The notes under the pieces: model-generated | Told to the model about the DNA's origin: nothing | Database searches by the model: none | Seen by the model: only the letters and a program-made list of their open reading frames with translations | NCBI GenBank assembly: GCA_964555235.1 | Contig: CAZKRU010000133.1 | Coordinates: forward strand, 1-5,059 | DNA length: 5,059 nt | Source of the DNA: CAZKRU01 sp964555235 | GTDB lineage: Bacteria; Verrucomicrobiota; Verrucomicrobiia; Methylacidiphilales; CAMAQI01 | Direction: 5' to 3' | Program-made: the position numbers and the translations under genes | Part shown: positions 1 to 5,059 of the stretch, one piece after another | How the letters are laid out: the number at the start of each line of letters is the position of its first letter | How positions within the stretch are numbered: the stretch's first letter is position 1

Positions 1-11
1 TTTGGTGCGGG

Positions 12-47
12 CCCGCCCGCAACGCTTCGCGTAGCGATGCGGGCGGG
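12..47. repeat. GC-rich REP-like hairpin
   Basis: The arm cccgcccgca (12-21) is the exact reverse complement of tgcgggcggg (38-47). After one A/A mismatch (22/37), an inner 4-bp stem (cgct 23-26 with agcg 33-36) closes a 6-base loop, tcgcgt. The left arm overlaps a perfect 10-base palindrome, gcgggcccgc (7-16), so an alternative fold is possible. There is no T-run after the stem on either strand, so it does not look like an intrinsic terminator. It lies about 150 bp past the stop of the nearest gene, as expected for a repetitive extragenic palindrome. The structure is seen directly; that it is repeated in the genome is inference. Confidence 0.6.
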
Positions 48-65
48 GGCGAAGGAGGGCACGAT

Positions 66-101
66 CGCAGAGGACGCCGAGAGCTTTGAAAAACCTCTGC
101 G
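66..101. repeat. inverted repeat in a probable dispersed intergenic repeat
   Basis: The arms cgcagagg (66-73) and cctctgcg (94-101) are perfect 8-bp inverted repeats around a 20-base spacer. The following bases (about 102-125, with ttcctcagcgaactttgtgcg) are a degraded, partly complementary echo of the first arm. The run of gcagagg / gccgagag / cctctgcg / tcctcagcg words resembles a CTCTGCG-type repeat that I recall from intergenic regions of many environmental bacteria; this is memory, not a search. It has no T-tract and no coding potential. Its function is unknown. Confidence 0.45.
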
Positions 102-143
102 TTCCTCAGCGAACTTTGTGCGAAAAACAATCCGTATTTCACA

Positions 144-167
144 TCCCAGAATTGTCAAATTTTGGGA
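144..167 (-). other. imperfect hairpin downstream of the 197-760 gene, weak terminator candidate
   Basis: Read on the minus strand, tccca pairs with tggga, then one mismatch, then a 4-bp A/T stem around a 4-base loop. It begins about 30 bases after the TGA of the upstream gene. The only T-run (minus-strand TTTTT, 124-128) is about 15 bases beyond the stem, so this is not a canonical intrinsic terminator. No better terminator is visible between 1 and 196. Confidence 0.2.
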
Positions 168-196
168 GTCCTCCGGGAAGGGCTTCCCCTTTCCGA

Positions 197-760
197 TCAG
201 CCATTTCGCGCTTGATTGTACGCTTTCGTGAATGCCGCTTCACCATTGACGCCATAGGCATCGATAAATCCTCTACGAAACTCGTTGTAGTCGGCACTCG
301 AAGCTTTGCTGATATTTTTCTTCAAATAATTCACAAACTCATCCCGTGTCACGATATCATCGCGAAGATCCTTCGCCCAGTCGTGTCCGTCCCGGGCAAG
401 TGATGAGGTCTCGGTGGGATTCTCATTCACTCGCACCGGATTCGTGATGATCCTGGTTGATTCATAAATCACCGGTTGAGATCGGATCACCACGGGGGCC
501 GGTTGATAAACTACCGGAGCATCATAAACTACGTATCTCGGCGGATAGGAATAATATCGAGGATAGGAGGAACACGAATGCCGGCTGTAATAAACGGGGC
601 GACTTGGAAAGCACGGGGCGCTATTTCCAAAAGATAAACCAAAAGAGACCGAAGACCCACGGTGGCGATCACTCGCAGAAGCAGGCGCGTTCAGAAAAAG
701 AAACCCTACGCCAACGATTAAAAGTGAGGAACGAGAGGTATTGGAGAGAAGGTTTTTCAT
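197..760 (-). CDS. small exported Tyr/Pro-rich protein of unknown function
   Basis: I do not recognise a characterised family. From the ATG at 760 the product is 187 residues. Residues 1-30 form a signal peptide: basic start MKNLL...R, hydrophobic core LLIVGVGFLFL (13-23), and a PASA-S signal peptidase I site near residue 29. Residues 55-100 are low complexity, rich in Tyr, Pro, Val and Ser, with loosely repeated PVVY, PVVI and PVIY units. The C-terminal 60 residues look folded and charged, with DEFVNYLKKN (140-149) and FRRGFIDAYG followed by VNGEAAF (161-177). I recall similar endings in verrucomicrobial exported proteins, but no function. The frame extends upstream to a TTG at 817, but that start would bury the signal peptide behind 19 residues, so the ATG is preferred although no clear Shine-Dalgarno sequence precedes it. 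The gene is 161 bp from its upstream neighbour and is probably a separate transcript. It may be a cell-surface or periplasmic protein. Confidence 0.75.
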   Translation of the reverse strand: MKNLLSNTSRSSLLIVGVGFLFLNAPASASDRHRGSSVSFGLSFGNSAPCFPSRPVYYSRHSCSSYPRYYSYPPRYVVYDAPVVYQPAPVVIRSQPVIYESTRIITNPVRVNENPTETSSLARDGHDWAKDLRDDIVTRDEFVNYLKKNISKASSADYNEFRRGFIDAYGVNGEAAFTKAYNQARNG

Positions 761-856
761 TTGTCGTGTAGTGAATTCATCTGTGACATTAGCATATCGC
801 AGACATTCAACAAGCAAGACATCCGCAAGTCGTTGATGACGAGTTAAATACTCCTG

Positions 857-884
857 AATATAATTTCAAATAGCATCCACCCAA
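857..884 (-). promoter_or_regulatory. possible sigma-70-type promoter for the 197-760 gene
   Basis: On the minus strand a TTGGGT hexamer (879-884) is followed, 16 bases later, by TATATT (857-862), which matches five of six bases of the -10 consensus. Transcription would start near 850 and give a leader of about 90 bases before the ATG at 760. The 161-bp gap is AT-rich compared with the flanking genes, which fits a promoter but also makes chance matches likely. Confidence 0.3.
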
Positions 885-921
885 TTTCAGTCGCCTCTGG
901 GAATGACGATCACTTCGGTGT

Positions 922-1488
922 TCACTCTGCAGGGGGAGTAAAAAATTGGATTTTTGAAAAAGAGACATTTCCGGGCTCGGCGTTGGTCCCTTTTCCCTTA
1001 CTCACTCCAAGGAGAAGTCCTTTAATCGGATAATGAATGATCCCATCGTTTTCTCCTCCGAAATGAGTCGTTTTTCCGCTCAATTCCACTTCCATCGGTA
1101 ACCAGACTTGGGACTGTCGATAGGTCACCTGATATTGATGCACCTGTCCGCCAGAATCGATTACCCGGACAAACAACGGCAGATTGCGTTCGGCTTTGAC
1201 TTGGAATGTAATTTTTTTTACTCCCTCCCCAACCTCGACTTTCGTTTTGGCAGCAACGTATCCGCCACCCCCCGTAAAGTCGTACGAGAGATTGAGCGCC
1301 TCCTGTTCTTCAATCTTCTCTTGAGAAAGTTTTCCGGCAGCACCGGGAAATTCCGTTCCCAATACCAAGGTCCATGGTTGTGTCGTCAGTCCATCCGAAA
1401 CCGTCGACTTCTCCTCCTCGGCCCTCACTCCGGCACTCCATCCCACGAGGAGCGCACATCCAATCGCGATAAATTTTGAGAACTTCAT
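922..1488 (-). CDS. secreted stand-alone beta-sandwich (CBM-like) protein
   Basis: This 188-residue protein has a signal peptide: MKFSK, hydrophobic core FIAIGCALLVGW, and a signal peptidase I site after VRA (residue 23). The rest looks like one beta-sandwich domain: PWTLVLGTEFPGA (38-50), LNLSYDFTGGGGYVAA (65-80), a strand LPLFVRVIDSGGQVHQY (103-119), then W129 and HFGGENDGIIHYPIKGLLL (142-160). I recall this pattern (W...EFPGA, Y-D-F-GGGY, R-x-x-D-x-x-GQ, H-[FW]-GG-x-NDG-x-x-H-x-P) as a galactose-binding-like jelly-roll domain in larger glycan-active proteins of Planctomycetota and Verrucomicrobiota. There are no catalytic motifs, so binding is more likely than catalysis. The start is fixed by AAAGGA 8 bases upstream. 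It follows the 1516-3336 glycosidase by 27 bp and is probably cotranscribed with it. Sugar binding is inference; the fold assignment is moderately sure. Confidence 0.8.
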   Translation of the reverse strand: MKFSKFIAIGCALLVGWSAGVRAEEEKSTVSDGLTTQPWTLVLGTEFPGAAGKLSQEKIEEQEALNLSYDFTGGGGYVAAKTKVEVGEGVKKITFQVKAERNLPLFVRVIDSGGQVHQYQVTYRQSQVWLPMEVELSGKTTHFGGENDGIIHYPIKGLLLGVSKGKGTNAEPGNVSFSKIQFFTPPAE

Positions 1489-1496
1489 CCGCTCAG

Positions 1497-1502
1497 TCCT
1501 TT
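1497..1502 (-). promoter_or_regulatory. ribosome binding site of the 922-1488 gene
   Basis: The minus strand reads AAAGGA, then an 8-base spacer, then ATG. This is the best Shine-Dalgarno sequence in the window. It lies wholly in the 27-bp gap after the upstream gene's TAA, which supports independent translation initiation within a shared transcript. Confidence 0.7.
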
Positions 1503-1515
1503 AGTTTTGATCTGA

Positions 1516-3336
1516 TTATTTTGCAAACGGAACCGTGCTGACTTCCACTTTTCCGATAATCAACGGACCCCCGCCAGTCAGACAGAAGTCATAGTTCCAC
1601 ATTTTTGAAAACGAGGCATCGGTCAGATGCCACGTATAGGTTTGCCACTCCGCCCCGGGAGTCAGCGCAAACGCATTCGAGGCCTTTCCATAGGCCGACT
1701 TCCCTTTACTGTCAGCATGTTCATAGGCCAATTGCAGCGACGCCTGCCCCTTTGCCTCCCCACGCTTCGCCGTCGCGCGAATATAGTATTCGTTCGTTTT
1801 GACACTCCCAAACGACGGATGGGTATAGAAGTAAACGCCATTGGCATTCTGTTTTCCGGGAGCATTAATTTGAACTCCGGTCGAGCCGTCAGGAGCCGAG
1901 TAGGGAATCGTCGTTCGGCGATGCGTCTGCGTCACCCCCTTCTCTCCATCGGCGGCACCGAGTTGAATACTCACCGAGGTCGCCTTTTCATAATTCCCCC
2001 CCCATGGAAACGGTTCCGTCAGATGGCCTTCGGCCTGAGCTAGAAGGTCGGGCGGTACTCCAACGACAAAAACCGGCGTTTCCGAAAGCTTCAACGGCTC
2101 TCCTGCTTTCAGAGAAACTTCCGCATTTCCGAGTGCCGTGATGTATTTGACATCCCCCGTGAAAGTCATGCTCTCCTCGGGAGCTCCCTCCGTCAGCCAA
2201 GCAATCAGCACCGGAAGGTAGGGTCCCTTAAAAACAAATCCGTAACCTTTTCCTCCCGCGCCGAGCGCCAGCCAGCCCGCGTATTTCGGGTTCGGTCCCA
2301 GACAGGAAGTCATTGTCTTATAGGTATTGTAAGCCGGGCGAGGTGTCCCACTGATATCAATCAATCCGAATCCGCTATCCTCTCCACCCGGATCTTGTGC
2401 TTCGAACCAACTGATATGCTCAATCCCTTGCGCAATCCCCAGCGCATAAATTTTCGGCAGACAAATGGCGATATCCTCCGGCGTCGTGGTTCTTCCGTTC
2501 TTCGTGTGGATGCGATGTCCAATCTCCGTCATCCAAACTTCCGCATTGGCATAATCGGGCGAATGCGTTTTCAGCATCTCCCGCATCATGCGTGTCATCC
2601 ACAGAAATGGAACTTCCCCATTGGGATCAATAAATCCGCCGACAATTTCATAAGGGTGAATGCAGACGTAATCCAAGCTCTTCGGCTTTCCCATTTTCGC
2701 CTGGGCAATCAAGACCTGATCAATATAAGCCGGATCAAAACTCGCCGTCGTCGCTCCAATCTTCGCCGTTGGATCCACCTTTTTCACCGTCGCATAAGTA
2801 CTGGCCACTAACGCAGCGTAATCGGTGGTCGTGTCATATCTTCCATCGGGAAAATTTCCTTTAAAAGCTCCATTCGGTTCATTCCAAACTTCCCAATGAT
2901 GAATCCGATCTTTGTAACGACCGACGACAGCCGTGACGTAGTTCGTCCAATCCTCCATGTTATCCCGGGGAAAAGGAAAATTCTTGGCGCCGGCCGGCTT
3001 CGCCCAATTTGCGCAGAACATGAGGGTTCCACCAATATGAATTTTGTTCTCCTGCGCGAACGCAATTCGGGTATCCGCAACCTCCCAATTCCAAGTCCCT
3101 TTCGTCGGCTCCAGCGCATTCCACGCGGGAAACGCACGCGCGGAGGTGACGCCAATTGCCGCCATTTTTGGCATCCACGCCTGATAATGGCTTTTTGCGG
3201 AAGTCCCCGAAGGGGCCACACCGAACGGATTTGATTTCGCCTCCACCGGAGGCTCTGGCACCTGCGAAAATCCCGGGGCCGTGATTGTCGCATAACTAAA
3301 TCCCAACACCAATATTCGAATGAAGTGACGCATCAT
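1516..3336 (-). CDS. secreted clan GH-A glycoside hydrolase (GH39/GH5-like) with C-terminal beta-sandwich
   Basis: This 606-residue retaining glycosidase is predicted to cut a polysaccharide outside the cytoplasm. A signal peptide covers about residues 1-24 (RHFIRILVLGFSYATITA, cleavage near GFS-Q). The (beta/alpha)8 barrel runs from NPFG (36) to about 345. It has a beta-2 Arg (R67), the acid/base Glu E153 in WEVWNEPN (148-155), His/Tyr in IHPYE (226-230), the nucleophile Glu E271 in VWMTEIG (267-273), and beta-8 WFE (310-312). A small beta domain follows (about 350-430, starting KYAGW), then a C-terminal sandwich (about 442-606) with EWQ...TDA.F..MW. All catalytic residues are present. It lies 73 bp downstream of a paralogue with the same layout and 27 bp before a secreted beta-sandwich gene, suggesting one operon. 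A G8 run interrupts the start of the C-terminal domain. The WNEPN and TE[IL]G motifs fit GH39-like enzymes (such as the PslG type) best, but GH5 or another GH-A family is possible. The substrate is not readable. Confidence 0.9.
   Translation of the reverse strand: MMRHFIRILVLGFSYATITAPGFSQVPEPPVEAKSNPFGVAPSGTSAKSHYQAWMPKMAAIGVTSARAFPAWNALEPTKGTWNWEVADTRIAFAQENKIHIGGTLMFCANWAKPAGAKNFPFPRDNMEDWTNYVTAVVGRYKDRIHHWEVWNEPNGAFKGNFPDGRYDTTTDYAALVASTYATVKKVDPTAKIGATTASFDPAYIDQVLIAQAKMGKPKSLDYVCIHPYEIVGGFIDPNGEVPFLWMTRMMREMLKTHSPDYANAEVWMTEIGHRIHTKNGRTTTPEDIAICLPKIYALGIAQGIEHISWFEAQDPGGEDSGFGLIDISGTPRPAYNTYKTMTSCLGPNPKYAGWLALGAGGKGYGFVFKGPYLPVLIAWLTEGAPEESMTFTGDVKYITALGNAEVSLKAGEPLKLSETPVFVVGVPPDLLAQAEGHLTEPFPWGGNYEKATSVSIQLGAADGEKGVTQTHRRTTIPYSAPDGSTGVQINAPGKQNANGVYFYTHPSFGSVKTNEYYIRATAKRGEAKGQASLQLAYEHADSKGKSAYGKASNAFALTPGAEWQTYTWHLTDASFSKMWNYDFCLTGGGPLIIGKVEVSTVPFAK
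1996..2003 (-). repeat. G8 homopolymer tract inside the 1516-3336 coding region
   Basis: Eight consecutive C on the plus strand (G on the coding strand) encode the end of Trp445 and Gly446-Gly447, in PWGGNY at the start of the C-terminal module. The paralogue encodes the matching PWDGDY without a homopolymer, so the run is not needed for the protein motif. Confidence 0.9.
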
Positions 3337-3341
3337 TGTGT

Positions 3342-3346
3342 CTCCC
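3342..3346 (-). promoter_or_regulatory. ribosome binding site of the 1516-3336 gene, two adjacent start codons
   Basis: Minus-strand GGGAG precedes a double ATGATG. The spacer is 5 bases to the first ATG (3336) and 8 bases to the second (3333). The second spacing is nearer the usual optimum, so the protein may begin one residue later than annotated. The difference does not affect the signal peptide. Confidence 0.55.
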
Positions 3347-3409
3347 GATTTTTTATCAAGTTACTCTCCCGAATCCCTTCATAGAGAACGCTGCTTACAG
3401 AAGCGACTA

Positions 3410-5059
3410 TTAATCCAATTTTGTCACCGTGACATTTTGAATCGAGTGGGTGCCGGTATTGAATTTAAAATTGAACCCCCACATACTGACAAATTGAGCA
3501 TCCGTGATCTTCCAGGAGGCTTTCTGCCACTCCTTCCCCTCCGGAATTGAAAAGTCCGGCGCTTTTTTATTCCCGCTCGTCGATTCATACTCAAGGGATA
3601 AGGTTGCCGGGGCATTGGCATCATTGCGGCGGACAAGAGCAGTAATTTCAATCGGGACGCTGGTATAGGAGAGAAAATTGGGATCCACAATAAAGACGTT
3701 TCCACCGGGAATTCCCCCCGCCCGGGCCGAGCCGCCATAGGCGACAACATCTGCAGCGATTTCGTCTCCAGACTGGATGTGAAGCCCTTTCACCTCAGCT
3801 TTCTCTCCCATGGTAATTGAGATCGATTTTGCGTTGGTATAGTCACCATCCCAAGGCAGCGGAAGGGAGGCATTGGTCTTGGCCTCTGCCACAAGCTTTT
3901 CTGGAAGGCCGCTGACAATGATAGGAGCGAGCGTGAGGGAATAAGTGCTGGCGCTGGAAGTGACGCCCGTCTCCGGATCCAATATTTGAACTGCTTGCTC
4001 GAAGTCAACTTTGTGAGCTTTGGAGGTCCTCGACCAAGTGATCAACAGCGACCCTTTCGCTCCCTCAAATACAAATCCATAATCCTTATTTTCAGAGAGC
4101 AATATCCATCCCACGTATTTGGGATATTTACCCATGGCCTGAACCAATTGCTGATACGCCGTGAATGCGAGACGGCGTTTATTCCCCTTCATCAAACCGA
4201 TCTCCCCATTGTCTCCATCCTTCCCCTCAAACCACTGGATGGAGGCGACCCCTTGGGCAATTCCCATGGTGTAGGCCTTGACCAAGGCTTGGGCCTGAAC
4301 GCTTTCACCATGCTTTTTGGCATCGCACCCGAGCTCCGTGAAAATGATGGGGACGTTGGCCTTGGATGGATTTTGTGCGGCCAGCATCTTTCTCACCCGG
4401 GGAACAATATTCATGTAGACCGGCTCCATTCCGGGAGTACGGTAGATTCGTCCCATCACTTCATACGGGTGAAACGTGACAAAATCAAAATGGTCTTTTG
4501 CTCCGGCTTGGATGGTTTGATCCATATAGTTAATGTGAGCCGACTTCGCCGCAAGCCCCACCAAGCAGTCGGGATTTGCCTCCTTGGCGGCTTTGTACGA
4601 CGCGACAACCAATTTGGCATAATCTTGGGGAGAAGCATTGTGGGAAGCATTGGGAGGCTCGTTCCAGACTTCAAAATATTTAATATTCCCCTTGGTGTGC
4701 TTGACCAATTCGTAAACGTATTTGGACCAGTCATCGATCCCATTCAGCGGCAGATATCCCGGGGCATCCTTGGTGTTAAATTTACAAAACCCAAACAACA
4801 TGGCAATATACTCAATCTTCAAACTGTTACCGAGGGCAATCTGTTTATCCAAAAGCTCCCAGTCCCACTTTCCCTCTGCCGGCGCAACCTTCCCATAGTA
4901 GCACCGGGGCGAACGAAGATTACTCACGCCGATCTCAGAGATCTCGGGCAGCCACTTTTCTAAATCCCCCGACCTCAAATTATCCGAGCCGATTCCAAAG
5001 GGGCTGAGCGGATTGCCGATGGTCGAAGTGATTTCCTCACTTTGGGCGACGGTGCAGGG
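3410..5059 (-). CDS. secreted clan GH-A glycoside hydrolase (GH39/GH5-like), N-terminus beyond the window edge
   Basis: 549 codons are visible and the frame is open to the right edge. The first in-frame start-type codon, a TTG at 4978, lies inside conserved barrel sequence and is not the real start: upstream codons encode PCTVAQSEE, which looks like the end of a signal peptide, then NPLSPFGIG, matching NPFGV of the paralogue at 1516-3336. Counting from the edge, the barrel has acid/base Glu 134 in FEVWNEPP, FHPYE (196-200), nucleophile Glu 242 in FTELG, and WFE (276-278). A small beta domain starts at KYVGW, and a C-terminal sandwich starts at PWDGDY (402) and contains EWQ...TDAQF..MW (510-527). 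Both catalytic glutamates are intact. By eye, identity to the paralogue is about a third, so this is an old duplication. It is the first operon gene visible here. The exact GH family and substrate are undetermined. Confidence 0.88.
   Translation of the reverse strand, partial: PCTVAQSEEITSTIGNPLSPFGIGSDNLRSGDLEKWLPEISEIGVSNLRSPRCYYGKVAPAEGKWDWELLDKQIALGNSLKIEYIAMLFGFCKFNTKDAPGYLPLNGIDDWSKYVYELVKHTKGNIKYFEVWNEPPNASHNASPQDYAKLVVASYKAAKEANPDCLVGLAAKSAHINYMDQTIQAGAKDHFDFVTFHPYEVMGRIYRTPGMEPVYMNIVPRVRKMLAAQNPSKANVPIIFTELGCDAKKHGESVQAQALVKAYTMGIAQGVASIQWFEGKDGDNGEIGLMKGNKRRLAFTAYQQLVQAMGKYPKYVGWILLSENKDYGFVFEGAKGSLLITWSRTSKAHKVDFEQAVQILDPETGVTSSASTYSLTLAPIIVSGLPEKLVAEAKTNASLPLPWDGDYTNAKSISITMGEKAEVKGLHIQSGDEIAADVVAYGGSARAGGIPGGNVFIVDPNFLSYTSVPIEITALVRRNDANAPATLSLEYESTSGNKKAPDFSIPEGKEWQKASWKITDAQFVSMWGFNFKFNTGTHSIQNVTVTKLD

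Noticed and set aside
175..188. gggaa/ttccc short hairpin just past the 197-760 stop
   Set aside because: The stem is only 5 bp and no T-tract follows on the minus strand, so it does not qualify as a terminator.
37..403. Short plus-strand frames over the repeat region and the 3' end of the 197-760 gene
   Set aside because: They begin inside the palindrome and inverted repeat, have no convincing ribosome binding site, and run into antisense sequence.
457..771. Plus-strand 104-codon frame opposite the Tyr/Pro-rich gene
   Set aside because: Highly charged, featureless translation; the minus-strand frame has a clear signal peptide and folded C-terminus.
1450..1488. Possible lipobox (AIGC, Cys11) in the 922-1488 product
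   Set aside because: The Cys lies in the middle of the hydrophobic core with further hydrophobic residues after it. A signal peptidase I site after VRA fits better.
2395..2811. Plus-strand 138-codon frame opposite the glycosidase barrel
   Set aside because: It is antisense to the codons of the catalytic nucleophile region, with no ribosome binding site or protein family features.
2808..3293. Minus-strand 161-codon frame inside the 1516-3336 gene
   Set aside because: It is in another frame of the same strand, Arg-rich with no motif, and overlaps the catalytic barrel coding sequence.
3986..4963. Plus-strand open frame of 325 codons antisense to the upstream glycosidase
   Set aside because: It lies wholly opposite a gene with intact catalytic motifs and a matching paralogue. 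Its translation shows no domain, signal or recognisable motif. It is best read as a shadow.
1..5059. CRISPR array, tRNA, rRNA, insertion sequence or defence genes
   Set aside because: No regularly spaced direct repeats, transposase motifs, RNA-gene sequences or defence-type domains were found on either strand by eye.

Overview
The window looks like ordinary chromosomal DNA from a free-living bacterium with many secreted glycan-active proteins. G+C is close to half by eye. The gene content (clan GH-A glycosidases with C-terminal beta-sandwich modules, a stand-alone secreted beta-sandwich protein, and a Tyr/Pro-rich exported protein ending in an FRRGF...YG.NGE..F motif) suggests the Verrucomicrobiota/Planctomycetota group, more likely Verrucomicrobiota. 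This assignment rests on remembered family distributions; no marker gene is present.

All four supported genes lie on the minus strand, so transcription runs from right to left. From the right edge: (1) a secreted GH-A glycosidase, 3410-5059, whose first codons lie beyond the window; (2) after 73 bp, a complete paralogous secreted GH-A glycosidase, 1516-3336; (3) after 27 bp and with a good Shine-Dalgarno sequence, a small secreted beta-sandwich protein, 922-1488; (4) after 161 bp holding a possible promoter, a small exported Tyr/Pro-rich protein of unknown function, 197-760. The last 196 bp (1-196) has no gene. It holds a GC-rich REP-like hairpin (12-47), a second inverted repeat (66-101) inside a stretch resembling a dispersed intergenic repeat, and a weak imperfect hairpin (144-167).

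The first three genes probably form one operon. The two glycosidases keep both catalytic glutamates (WNEP and TE[IL]G motifs) and share the same three-part layout: catalytic barrel, small beta domain, C-terminal beta-sandwich module. They differ around the catalytic acid and in several loops, so they may cut different linkages of one polysaccharide. The third product resembles a domain that I recall as part of larger glycan-active proteins in these phyla; here it is a separate exported protein and may bind the same substrate. The substrate cannot be read from the sequence. The fourth gene is probably transcribed separately. I see no defence system, CRISPR array, insertion sequence, tRNA or rRNA.
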